Shown: positions 1 through 7,213, counted from the first letter of the stretch. The stretch: DNA of 47,823 nt from CAZWDO01 sp964632485 [NCBI: uncultured bacterium] (GCA_964632485.1 CAZWDO010000011.1:611-48433); one strand, 5' to 3'. Notes: generated by a model from the letters alone, not told the origin. A program made the numbers and translations.

Positions 1-29
1 ATCGGTAGCTAATAATAAGCTTTTACTGT

Positions 30-52
30 TTAGCCCCCTTGGGGGGGGCTAA
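30..52. terminator. G/C hairpin, possible terminator
   Basis: The perfect 9-base arms TTAGCCCCC and GGGGGCTAA surround a five-base loop. It stands out in AT-rich surroundings. There is no clear T-tract on either side, so termination is only a possibility. It may belong to a gene left of the window. Confidence 0.3.
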
Positions 53-305
53 CGTACACTCCTTAATGGCCTCCGGCCTCTTCTCTATTAGCACCTATAA
101 TACTGTTAGTGTGTTTTCAAAAAGTGGTCATCCTTCATAGTAGGAAAATAATTTCTCATTGTATTACAACGGTTTAATTTTTTATGATTTTCGATCACTT
201 GTTATTATGCAAGTATTTATGGGAAATTTAAGCCGTTAAAATCATTATTTTTATCATTTTTTTAATTAAATTGAATATTTTTAGCTAATTTTAATTAAAT
301 AATTA

Positions 306-348
306 AATTAAACGATTGAATTAAATTGATTATTTTAATCGTTTAATT
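306..348. promoter_or_regulatory. inverted repeat upstream of the first open frame, operator-like
   Basis: The perfect 12-base arms AATTAAACGATT (306-317) and AATCGTTTAATT (337-348) are separated by 19 bases. They end 18 bases before the ATG at 367, with an AGAAAGG ribosome site in between (354-360). Position and symmetry fit an operator, but the AT-rich surroundings raise the odds of chance repeats. Confidence 0.35.
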
Positions 349-366
349 ATTATAGAAAGGTTTTTT

Positions 367-597
367 ATGGCCAGATTAATAAATCAAGAAAAAGTAAGAA
401 ATAATATTATTAAAAATTACACAAATACCATTGCAGATAAATATGCAAGGTATCTTGATTCAACACCAACGTTCTGCATATATTATTCAGGCGATTTAAC
501 TAACTCTCTGTCAGATGAGACGTTACAGAATACGGTAGAAATAGTTGGTTCAGAATCCCCGAAAAAATATGCTAAAATTAAATCGTTTACATTATGA
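367..597 (+). pseudogene. truncated phage-type protein fragment (76 residues)
   Basis: This is an open frame with a fair ribosome site (AGAAAGG, six bases before the ATG). The residues DSTPTFCIYY near position 30 and ESPKKYAKIK near the end faintly recall the N-termini of virion proteins of large contractile-tail phages; that is memory-based resemblance only. The frame stops at 595-597, inside sequence that in another frame reads as the end of a Bro-N domain. I therefore read it as the 5' end of one phage gene joined to the remains of another. Whether a short protein is made is unknown. Confidence 0.4.
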
Positions 598-751
598 AGT
601 GCTTCCATCTATTCGCAAGCATGAAATTTATATGCCGGAAAAGCTGAGAAAATAATGACTGACCTGGACACAATTATTAAACCTTGTTAAAAAAATTGGA
701 TTATTTAAAATGGTTGAAGAAATAAAAAAGCAAAATAAATATGGGAGCTGA
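587..751 (+). pseudogene. remnant of a Bro-family phage antirepressor
   Basis: Three overlapping frame pieces give one continuous Bro-like protein end. Frame 2 from 587 reads HYEVLPSIRKHEIYMPEKLRK (the last residues run into a stop at 653). Frame 1 from 652 reads IMTDLDTIIK. Frame 2 from 683 reads LVKKIGLFKMVEEIKKQNK, with the stop at 749. The motif EVLPSIRKHxxYM followed by a 'KIMTDxDxII' stretch is typical of the junction between the Bro-N domain and the C-terminal part of phage antirepressors. At least two compensating frameshifts and the missing N-terminal domain make it a decayed gene. Confidence 0.6.
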
Positions 752-1289
752 TGAACGAATACAATGTATTGTGTTGTCCAACAATGATTTTATTTCAGAA
801 GCTACTACTAGTAGCTTTAGAAAAATGGCGGATCAATTTTTTGTGTTCGGTAATGGTATCAATGTGTTTGAGGGTAGTGAAATCGAGATGTTGGAATTGA
901 ACGGGCAAATTTTATTTAATCCCTACGATGTGGGAAAAGCGTTGGATATTAAAAAACAAGGTGTGCGCAAAAACTGTTTAGCGATGGATTCAACACAGTG
1001 TATCATGTTGTATAACGACGATTTTATTTTAGAAGCTACTAATAGTAGCTTCCGAAAATTGAATAATCGCGGCGAATATTCCCTCACAGAATCCGGCGTT
1101 TATCAATTTATTCTTCAATCTTATAGGCCCGTTACCATTGTGCTTAAAAATTGGGTAACCGATGATGAGTTGCCCACCATCCGTAGAACCGGGGAATATG
1201 TGAATAATACCAATCAATTCATTCAAGCATATTTTGGTTCATTGGAAAACAGTGTCAGAGGCCACATGAATTTTATAATGTATTTTTGA
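741..1289 (+). CDS. Bro-N domain phage antirepressor, probably truncated
   Basis: Residues from about 40 to 155 form a Bro-N domain: an NVFEGSEIEML start, ILFNPYDVGKALDI in the middle, and LTESGVYQFILQS, then NWVTDDELPTIRRTGEY at its end. Bro-N proteins bind DNA and in phages act as antirepressors or lytic regulators. The frame ends soon after the domain, so the usual C-terminal part (ANT, KilA-C or coiled region) is missing. The first 28 residues repeat an internal stretch (CIVLSNNDFISEATTSSFRK against CIMLYNDDFILEATNSSFRK), as if two tandem bro genes had recombined. There is no good ribosome site at 741; the functional start may be lost. The neighbouring bro remnant at 587-751 supports decay. 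Confidence 0.55.
   Translation: MGADERIQCIVLSNNDFISEATTSSFRKMADQFFVFGNGINVFEGSEIEMLELNGQILFNPYDVGKALDIKKQGVRKNCLAMDSTQCIMLYNDDFILEATNSSFRKLNNRGEYSLTESGVYQFILQSYRPVTIVLKNWVTDDELPTIRRTGEYVNNTNQFIQAYFGSLENSVRGHMNFIMYF
800..1052. repeat. duplicated block containing a perfect palindrome, inside the bro gene
   Basis: About 65 bases at 762-826 recur at 996-1060 with substitutions. Each copy holds a long palindrome with an unpaired centre: AAGCTACTACTAGTAGCTT (799-817) and a 21-base one at 1032-1052 with arms GAAGCTACTA and TAGTAGCTTC. The central bases differ while the arms stay complementary. Confidence 0.6.
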
Positions 1290-3755
1290 TATTAAAATAA
1301 TGGAAAAATATCAAAAGTTCCAGTTTGATGAATGGGATTAGTATTTCAAATCAGGGGGATTTGGAATATTTCCCGAAAAATAAAATCGACAACAATATAT
1401 ATTATGGTCTTACGCTCGTACCCAGAATCTTTTTCTATATTAGGAAAATAGTGTTTCTCATTCGGTCCAGGATATAAACAAAGAATTAAATCAATTTAAT
1501 TCGAGCCAAAATCTGTTTTGTCCAATTATTGGTGTTATTTTATTTCCAGTGAATTTTAAAAATATTAACATATCAATAACGCATTAATTTTCATTGTATA
1601 ATTCCGTTTATTAATTACTGAATATAATCCGCAACCGCTGTCATAAATTAAATATAATCCGGTATTTTAAATCTAAATGCCGTCTATCGCTTCATAAATG
1701 CGGTTTATGGCTCGTTCAGAATTTTATGTATAAGGGGACAAACATAAAAAGTCAAAAATGCCTTATCATTTAAATTTAAGCGGATTTCCGCTAAATCGGA
1801 TTTCCGGATGGTAATTTTAAAATGTGTGTTGAATCATTAAATTTAATTGTTAGTATTTTCGATACCATAAAAAATATTGGAGAAGAAATCGGCAAATTTT
1901 AATTTAACACATTAAATTAAAACAATTAAATTAAAACACATAAATATTAAATCGATAACATACAATTAAATTTTGTCTTTTTCGTCTTCGTCTTAATATT
2001 CGTGGAATCGCATGTTATTAATGGTAACCAGGCATTAAATTTATTATTAACGTTATATTTTAATTTTATCGATAAATGGATTGAGTGTCTTCTCTTTAAA
2101 TTTATACTTTTTATTTCTGACTACAACATATATATACACGAATAAAAATCAATTCCATCCGTTTTCGTCAGGGTCTCTAATATTCCTCAGCATAGATTTC
2201 ATTGCCTGATTAAATACGAAAATTGGAGTGGATTATTAATAATGATTCAAAATATTCAAATTCATTCAAAATCGCTGAATTTTGATACTGAAAATATCAA
2301 CAGTATTATTTAAGTATCCGGTATCGTTATATGCCAATTAATGAATAAGATTATTTTAAAACCCATATTTATTCATTATATATAAGGCTGTACGTTGATA
2401 GACGCCCATGAAAGAGCATATTCAGTTATCACCCCTGTTAATCGGGATTATTATATTTTCGATTTTTATTATTATGAATTTTTACATTGCCATAATCAGA
2501 TACTAATAATATTTTTCGCTAACAATATATTATTGGTTATTCAAACCACAAATTTTGCATATTGGATTAAATGCCGATAAACACTCAGGAATATAGCGAC
2601 CTTGGAATATTAATTTTTCAGCTCAATAAATGCGAAAATTGATTAATGTAAAATGGAAATATTTATTTTCGGTAACATATATATAATGGATTACAAGATC
2701 AGTATTTTATAAATTCAATTCTGAATATCTAAAATAAAAGAAGAAAATACGATGTTTTAAATTAATTTAAATTGGTAAAAGTAATTTATAATTGAATTTT
2801 TAAATATTCAACAGTTCGAATATAATAGCTGCCGAAAGGATTATTTTTTATTTATCGATAACAGCAATATTAATGATAATAACCTCCAATTATTTCGGCG
2901 CATCGACTAAACGTCCGTAAACACGAGGTTCGAGGAATATTTTTGAATTAAATCGGAGAATATTTAATAATCGAATTTCCCGGAATTAAATGTTGAATTA
3001 ATTTATCTAGAATCGATTTTATTTTTTTAATTTTATCATAACAGAATAATAATCATCGATGCCTTTCAGTATTGAATATGTCATAAACGTTGATGGAGAC
3101 TGAATCTATGATTCTGTTCAGCATGTTATATAGGTCTGGAATTAGGATTTATTATAGCGTGAGAATTAGTAATTAATTAAAATAATACATTTATAAAATT
3201 ACTTTTTAATTTTGCTATAACAATACATTAATATTCAACAATCGCAAATGCTATATTGTGGTTCGAGCCGTCACGCTCAATATTGATTTGGTTTTATGCT
3301 GTTGGAGATTAAAAAAATAATGAAATCAAATTTAAATTGTCAATTCCAGCTCGCTGATCATTTTTGTAAATTGCCATAACACTATATTAAGCGACGTCCA
3401 TAATGGCGGCTATTTCCAGTATCGATATTTTACCCCGGTACGGACGCACGCCATTATCGGGGAAAATAATTTTTTCACAGTCTGGCCTGTCCTGTACATT
3501 TTTTCAAATTCCAATAAACATATTATTAATGAATAAGGCCTGATATGCGCTCATTGACCAGGGAAACGAGAATAAATAATCGGGTTCAGCGAATATTTTC
3601 ATCGTTAATGGTTGAAGCTTTTCAAAAATATATCAATTTTTTCTCTGAAAAAACTAACAAGATATTAAGAAGTGGAAGCCATGGGGTAAATATGCCCGGA
3701 AAATAACATGGCCTTGTCCATTTTTTTTTCAACCCATGAACAATATAATAATGAT
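1290..3755. other. about 2.5 kb of AT-rich DNA without convincing genes
   Basis: No frame above about 60 codons here has a ribosome site or a recognisable product. Composition is extreme: a hand count of 2701-2760 gives 10 G/C in 60, while 6661-6720 in the replication gene gives 38 in 60. Visible structure includes a second copy of the 141-160 block at 1441-1462; a 9-base inverted repeat at 3400-3408 / 3449-3457 (ATAATGGCG / CGCCATTAT); and degenerate copies of a motif like TTGCCATAACA near 2487, 3213 and 3371. It could be decayed phage DNA, a replication or packaging region, or the source of an untranslated RNA; the sequence alone does not decide. Confidence 0.6.
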
Positions 3756-3777
3756 AGGAGGCTCGCTTATGTTATAG
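3756..3777 (+). promoter_or_regulatory. two-codon minigene (Met-Leu-stop) with a consensus Shine-Dalgarno
   Basis: AGGAGG at 3756-3761 lies seven bases before ATG (3769-3771), followed by TTA and TAG (3775-3777). This ribosome site is better than that of the HTH gene 106 bases further down. Two-codon minigenes are known from phage lambda (the bar regions), where they drain tRNA as peptidyl-tRNA. Here it may be a translated leader for the downstream gene. One short frame can be chance; the parallel with the mini-frames at 7093 and 7833 is what makes it worth listing. Confidence 0.4.
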
Positions 3778-3812
3778 CGATTTAATTTCTAACTGTTTTT
3801 GTTTTCCGTTAA

Positions 3813-3837
3813 AGGGTCGCCCGCTAGCTGGGGCCCT
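3813..3837 (+). promoter_or_regulatory. stable hairpin in the leader of the HTH gene
   Basis: AGGGTC (3813-3818) pairs with GGCCCT (3832-3837, one T-G pair). With G3819 bulged, two more C-G pairs extend the stem below an eight-base loop. It lies between the Met-Leu minigene and the ATG at 3883 and is a G/C island in AT-rich DNA, so it is probably a structured 5' leader. Confidence 0.4.
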
Positions 3838-3882
3838 GTCTTGATGAAGTGAACAATCGTAAACGAAAAGGTACTGATAACC

Positions 3883-4116
3883 ATGAAAAAACTTGTCGAT
3901 CAATACAGCCAGGATGTCGATCTGGTGACCACCTCCGAGCTGTCGCGCATGTTTAAAATCTCCAGGTCGAAAATCTATGAGCTGATCGAGGAGCATCAAA
4001 TCCCGACCTTCCGCATCGGGAAGAAAATCATGCTCAACGCAAGCGATTGGACGTCGCGCGTTTTTGGCGGACAATATCAAATCAAGGAGGATAATGACGA
4101 AATAACAGATTCATAA
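3883..4116 (+). CDS. excisionase-type helix-turn-helix DNA-binding protein
   Basis: This 77-residue protein matches the small HTH_17 / excisionase family, a winged helix related to MerR. TTSELSRMFKISRSKIYELI (about 16-35) forms the helix-turn-helix, and IPTFRIGKKIMLNASDW (about 40-56) the wing, where such proteins contact DNA. It is likely a recombination directionality factor or a transcription regulator of the element. The ribosome site is weak (AAAAGG, about 11 bases before ATG). A leader with a minigene and a hairpin precedes it, and a hairpin with a T-tract follows. Composition is G/C-richer than its flanks, like the replication gene downstream. The second HTH protein at 8023 shares the fold; which one is the excisionase cannot be told. 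Confidence 0.75.
   Translation: MKKLVDQYSQDVDLVTTSELSRMFKISRSKIYELIEEHQIPTFRIGKKIMLNASDWTSRVFGGQYQIKEDNDEITDS
4085..4105 (+). promoter_or_regulatory. three-codon mini-frame (Met-Thr-Lys-stop) overlapping the HTH gene end
   Basis: AAGGAGG (4084-4090) is followed after three bases by ATG (4094-4096), ACG, AAA and TAA (4103-4105), in a different frame from the HTH gene. The spacing is short and the ribosome site arises from Lys-Glu codons, so chance is quite possible. It is listed because strong ribosome sites are otherwise rare in this element. Confidence 0.2.
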
Positions 4117-4126
4117 TTTAGTTCCA

Positions 4127-4157
4127 GTATATTTCGAATATACAGAGTCTTTTTTTC
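4127..4157 (+). terminator. terminator after the HTH gene
   Basis: GTATATT (4127-4133), loop TCG and AATATAC (4137-4143) form a perfect 7-base stem. It is followed by AGAGTC and a run of seven T (about 4149-4156). The AT-rich stem is modest in strength, but the arrangement is that of an intrinsic terminator. Confidence 0.5.
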
Positions 4158-4218
4158 AATTTAATATCTTTTTTCGTGAAACGATGAATATCTAGATTAT
4201 CCATCGCTTTAATTATTG

Positions 4219-4267
4219 GTTGGCGGGATGCTCGTCGGTAACCCTTCCGAGAAATCATCCCACCAAC
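4219..4267. other. long imperfect hairpin, possible structured RNA or DNA site
   Basis: GTTGGCGGGATG (4219-4230) and CATCCCACCAAC (4256-4267) pair at 11 of 12 positions. The enclosed 25 bases can form an inner CTCG/CGAG stem. It is G/C-rich in AT-rich DNA and lies between the HTH terminator and the replication gene. It may be an element RNA or a replication/strand-initiation site. Confidence 0.35.
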
Positions 4268-4302
4268 ACAAATTAAAATGGAGAAATATATATTAAAACA
4301 AT

Positions 4303-4318
4303 TGTTCGCGCGCGAACA
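4303..4318. promoter_or_regulatory. perfect 16-base palindrome, candidate operator
   Basis: TGTTCGCGCGCGAACA is fully self-complementary and sits in DNA made almost only of A and T. The GTTC...GAAC arms recall repressor sites such as those of LexA-like proteins, but the spacing does not match a known LexA box. It is a likely site for a symmetric dimer controlling the replication gene. Confidence 0.45.
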
Positions 4319-4375
4319 TTTTTTTTTAAATATTCTATCTCTATATTATTTATGTCATTACCGGTATTTTAAAAA

Positions 4376-4738
4376 GGTTAAAAAATGTTTTGCAATAAAA
4401 ATAGGTAACTCATTGATAATGAATCGGTAATGAACCTCTATCCCGTTAAAAGTTAAAAAAGTTAAAAATGTTTGTATAATAGCCTCATATATTATCCATA
4501 TTGAATTCTCATCTAAAATATATTAGAAGTTTCTTAATTTTTTAACTGAATCTGTATTAAGCTATTGGTTTTCAATGGGTAATCGATCTATTTCGAACCA
4601 AAGTTTTTTTAACCATTTTTAACCTTTTCATCTATGAAAAATCCCCTTGAACGTAGTATTGATCGATGATTGAAGCAATATCACGCTCTCGTGAGATTTT
4701 TAACCCGTTTTTTAAAAAAAACAACAATAACGTTAACC
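4376..4738. repeat. iteron-like repeats, candidate replication origin
   Basis: The motif GGTTAAAAATG recurs in both orientations: GGTTAAAAAATG (4376-4387), three GTTAAAA units in tandem ending AGTTAAAAATG (4445-4470), the exact inverse CATTTTTAACC (4614-4624) with TTTTTTTAACC just before it (4604-4614), TTTTTAACC (4697-4705) and GTTAACC (4732-4738). They lie directly upstream of the prim-pol/helicase gene. Replication proteins of this type (for example phage P4 alpha) bind short repeats at an AT-rich origin, so this is the best origin candidate. The low sequence complexity of the region weakens the case. Confidence 0.4.
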
Positions 4739-4757
4739 TTAAAAAGGATTAACACAC

Positions 4758-7022
4758 ATGAAATCAATATACCAACATGAGGCCATGACGCTGTTCGACC
4801 TTGGCCTGAAGCCGATTCCCTTGAATGGGAAAATCCCCTTCATTAGCGGATGGCAAACCATGGAGATTACAGCGGATGATGTGGAAACATGGTCCACACA
4901 GTATCCCGATTGCAACATCGGTATTGTCTGCGGTCCATCCAGCGGCATTTTAGTCGTGGATTTTGACGATCCCGATGAAATGGCGCGTCTGAATACCGAA
5001 ACCGGCATCAATCTGGATATCGTGACGCCGACTTGCATCACCAAGAAGGGTCTCCATAAATATTTCAAGTATCCGGCAATTGGAGCCACGTTTGGCAATC
5101 GCACCCATCTGAATGTGCAGGGCATCAAATTCAAGATTGATATTCGGGCGACTGGCGGCCAGGTGGTCGCGCCGCCCAGCATTCACCCCGAGGATACCAC
5201 ATTCCAGTATCATTGGGCGGAGGGGCTGGCATTCGGAGAGGTTCCGCTACAGGATTTACCAGATATGTTTATCGATGTATTGACGCAACCCTCGAAGCCG
5301 AAAATCACGAAGAAGAATAAAAAATCCACCGCTACCGCTACAGCGGCGACTTTACCGGCGCTTGATCCGCTTCCATCGTCACCCGTGGCCATTGAGCCTA
5401 TAGAGGCTACGACACAGGCAGTCGATTCACTTCCATCGATACCAGCGGAGGCCATCACACCCATGGCACCCTCGTCGCCCGCGATCGCCGACGAAATTCC
5501 CGAAGGCGAACGCAACGATACACTCTTTCGCATGGCCTGCGCCTACCGCAACAAGGGATTGTCCAGCGAAGAAGCGCGAAATCTGATCGCTGCTGTCAAT
5601 CAAACCCGCTGCCGCATTCCCTTGAATGACGAGGAATTGGACAAGGTGATGGGAAGCGCGTTTTCCTATGTGCATGAACATTTTGAGATGAGCGACCGCG
5701 GCTTCGCGCAAAAAGTCCTTGAGCAGTGTGGAAATCAGATTAAATATTGCATCGAGGACCATCATTGGTATATATGGAACGGCTTCATCTGGAGCCAGGA
5801 CGCCAATGGGGAAATCAAGCGCATGGCAGACAGGGTGGCGGACCTGTTGAAAGCTAGCATCCAGGCGATGCCGGACAGCGATCCCATGAAAAAACCGTAT
5901 CTCAAATATATTGCCGCAATGGGCAATACCCGAAAACGGGAAGATATGCTGCATTATTTGCAGTCATTACCCGGAGTCAGCGTTTCCAACTCTCATTTTG
6001 ATAAACGCAGTCATCTCTTGAATTGCCGCAATGGCGTCATCAATCTCCGTAGCGGCGAGTTGCTGGAATCGAACCCGGACTGGCTGTTGACCCGGCAGAT
6101 TGAAATCGAATACGATCCGACGGCGGCATGTCCGGTCTGGCTGGAATTTATGAAAACGATCACCCACGACGATATGGAGTTGATTGGGTATTTGCAACGG
6201 GCCGCCGGATACTCCATAACCGGCGAGACGAACGAAGAAGTGGTGTTTTTTCTCTATGGCACGGGCTGCAATGGAAAATCGACCTTCATCAATGCGATCA
6301 ATTCCGTATTGGGAAAATTCGCCAGGACCATGCCGTCAAAAACGCTGATGATAGTTCAAAACGATAACACAGCATCAAATGACATCGCCATGCTCAAGGG
6401 CGTGCGCTTGGCGGCCACCACGGAACTGCCGGAAGGCAAGCGCTTCAATGAAGAATTGATCAAATCGCTGGCGTCGCAGGATATCATTTCCGCCCGCTAT
6501 TTGTTCAAGGAATACTTTGAATTCAGCCCGACGCACAAATGGTGGATTTCCGGCAACCACAAACCCAAGATTGTCGGCCAGGACTACGGCATCTGGCGCC
6601 GGTTGAAGCTAATCCCGTTTGAAATCACCATTTCTCCGGAAAAGCAAGACAAGAACCTCAAGGAAAAGCTGGAAGCCGAACTCCCGGGCATCCTGCGCTG
6701 GATGGTCGAAGGCGCCGTTGAATGGTACCGCAATGGCTTGCGGGAACCGGCGAAAATCTCCGAAGCCGTTAAAGAATACCGCAATGAAATGGATATTCTC
6801 GGCAATTTCATCGCGGAATGCTGCCAGACGGACTCCGACGCCATGATTCCGGTGAACAATCTTTACAATTTGTACAAGCAGTACTGCGAGACGAACGGCC
6901 AAAGCACATTGGGCAAAAAGATGTTCAATTTGAAGATGGTGGAACGCGGATTCAAGAAAGATTTCGGAGCCAAAAACCAGGTTTGCTTGTTTGGCATCAA
7001 GGCGGCCGCTTCGCAAAAATAA
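4758..7022 (+). CDS. prim-pol / SF3 helicase replication protein
   Basis: This 754-residue protein combines primase-polymerase and helicase, as in P4-like satellites and integrative plasmids. An archaeo-eukaryotic primase domain (about 5-175) carries the acidic motif VVDFDD (Asp68, Asp70), GLHKYF and IRATGGQVVAPPSIHPE with its histidine. A linker rich in Ala, Pro, Thr and Ser (about 183-245) leads to a primase C-terminal helical domain (IPEGERNDTLFRMA, 247-305). A D5-type N-terminal region (about 330-480) precedes the superfamily 3 helicase: Walker A GTGCNGKST (501-509), TTELPEG, sensor Asn600 in WISGNHKP, and Arg614/Arg615. It should unwind and prime the element's DNA at its own origin. The ribosome site is AAAAAGG ten bases before the ATG. 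The G/C-rich coding style contrasts sharply with the DNA to its left. Confidence 0.9.
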   Translation: MKSIYQHEAMTLFDLGLKPIPLNGKIPFISGWQTMEITADDVETWSTQYPDCNIGIVCGPSSGILVVDFDDPDEMARLNTETGINLDIVTPTCITKKGLHKYFKYPAIGATFGNRTHLNVQGIKFKIDIRATGGQVVAPPSIHPEDTTFQYHWAEGLAFGEVPLQDLPDMFIDVLTQPSKPKITKKNKKSTATATAATLPALDPLPSSPVAIEPIEATTQAVDSLPSIPAEAITPMAPSSPAIADEIPEGERNDTLFRMACAYRNKGLSSEEARNLIAAVNQTRCRIPLNDEELDKVMGSAFSYVHEHFEMSDRGFAQKVLEQCGNQIKYCIEDHHWYIWNGFIWSQDANGEIKRMADRVADLLKASIQAMPDSDPMKKPYLKYIAAMGNTRKREDMLHYLQSLPGVSVSNSHFDKRSHLLNCRNGVINLRSGELLESNPDWLLTRQIEIEYDPTAACPVWLEFMKTITHDDMELIGYLQRAAGYSITGETNEEVVFFLYGTGCNGKSTFINAINSVLGKFARTMPSKTLMIVQNDNTASNDIAMLKGVRLAATTELPEGKRFNEELIKSLASQDIISARYLFKEYFEFSPTHKWWISGNHKPKIVGQDYGIWRRLKLIPFEITISPEKQDKNLKEKLEAELPGILRWMVEGAVEWYRNGLREPAKISEAVKEYRNEMDILGNFIAECCQTDSDAMIPVNNLYNLYKQYCETNGQSTLGKKMFNLKMVERGFKKDFGAKNQVCLFGIKAAASQK

Positions 7023-7040
7023 TCCACCCGTGGCGGTGGA
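7023..7040 (+). other. hairpin directly after the replication gene
   Basis: TCCACC (7023-7028) and GGTGGA (7035-7040) form a perfect 6-base stem that starts right after the stop codon. No T-tract follows, so it is not a clear terminator; it may stabilise the mRNA end or begin the structured leader of the next gene. Confidence 0.4.
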
Positions 7041-7081
7041 ATGTAGGCATAGTTGACACCCATCACATCTTATCCTCAGCC

Positions 7082-7110
7082 AGGAGGCACCTATGATCCG
7101 GGCTCCATAG
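7082..7110 (+). promoter_or_regulatory. leader mini-frame Met-Ile-Arg-Ala-Pro-stop
   Basis: AGGAGG (7082-7087) lies five bases before ATG (7093-7095), followed by ATC CGG GCT CCA TAG (stop at 7108-7110). The last four residues and the stop match the mini-frame at 7833-7856, with every one of four differences at a third codon position. Arg-Ala-Pro motifs occur in ribosome-arresting peptides (SecM has Arg-Ala-Gly-Pro; ApdA and ApdP have Arg-Ala-Pro-Gly/Pro), and proline before a stop codon slows termination. A ribosome paused here would cover the start of the hairpin at 7112. Its function as a leader peptide is inferred. Confidence 0.55.
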
Positions 7111-7111
7111 C

Positions 7112-7174
7112 ACGGAACTACTCCGTTTTGCTTCCGTTTTGTATTATCGGCACCTCGATGCGTAGAGACCGATA
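7112..7174 (+). promoter_or_regulatory. attenuator-like leader with two alternative hairpins
   Basis: ACGGAA (7112-7117) starts two bases after the mini-frame stop. It can pair either with TCCGT (7122-7126, five bases) or with TTCCGT (7132-7137, six bases). The two partners are tandem copies of TCCGTTTTG (7122-7130 and 7133-7141), each ending in a short T-run. A further hairpin follows: TATCGG (7145-7150) with CCGATA (7169-7174), with CTC/GAG inside it. The 7214 gene starts 39 bases later. The layout suits control of that gene by translation of the mini-frame. Confidence 0.45.
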
Positions 7175-7213
7175 AAATTCAAAATTATTGCCATTTAAAA
7201 AAAGGATAATCAT

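Larger units (their letters stand above)
1..366. other. AT-rich stretch without a gene, left edge of the element
   Basis: I see no coding frame here. It holds a G/C-rich hairpin (arms 30-38 and 44-52, five-base loop) that could end a transcript entering from outside the window. It also holds a 20-base block at 141-160 that recurs with a two-base insertion at 1441-1462, and an inverted repeat just before the first open frame (listed separately). No copy of the tRNA-Arg 3' end is present, so the left attachment site was not found. Confidence 0.5.

Noticed and set aside
41-52. GGGGCTAA, shared with the 5' edge of the tRNA region (9975-9983)
   Set aside because: Eight bases only, on the 5' side of the tRNA rather than the 3' side where integrases usually act; explained by the hairpin at 30-52.
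2395-2580. 61-codon open frame in the AT-rich region
   Set aside because: It has no ribosome site, starts with TTG, and its composition is what random AT-rich DNA gives; there is no recognisable motif.
4592-4599. TTCGAACC, matching the T-loop part of tRNA-Arg, as a left attachment site
   Set aside because: The match is only eight bases of a sequence common to many tRNAs, with no extension into the rest of the tRNA end.
1-4757. CRISPR array, retron or diversity-generating retroelement in the gene-poor region
   Set aside because: There are no regularly spaced identical repeats, no reverse transcriptase gene and no template/variable repeat pair.
5427-5954. 175-codon open frame on the minus strand inside the replication gene
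   Set aside because: It is a shadow of the G/C-rich linker and primase C-terminal region on the plus strand.
6609-7016. 135-codon open frame on the minus strand inside the replication gene
   Set aside because: It is antisense to the SF3 helicase part with clear motifs on the plus strand; no ribosome site and no recognisable domain.
7053-7076. TTGACA at 7053 with TATCCT at 7071 as a promoter for the 7093 mini-frame
   Set aside because: The spacing is only 12 bases; no -10 box stands at 16-18 bases.
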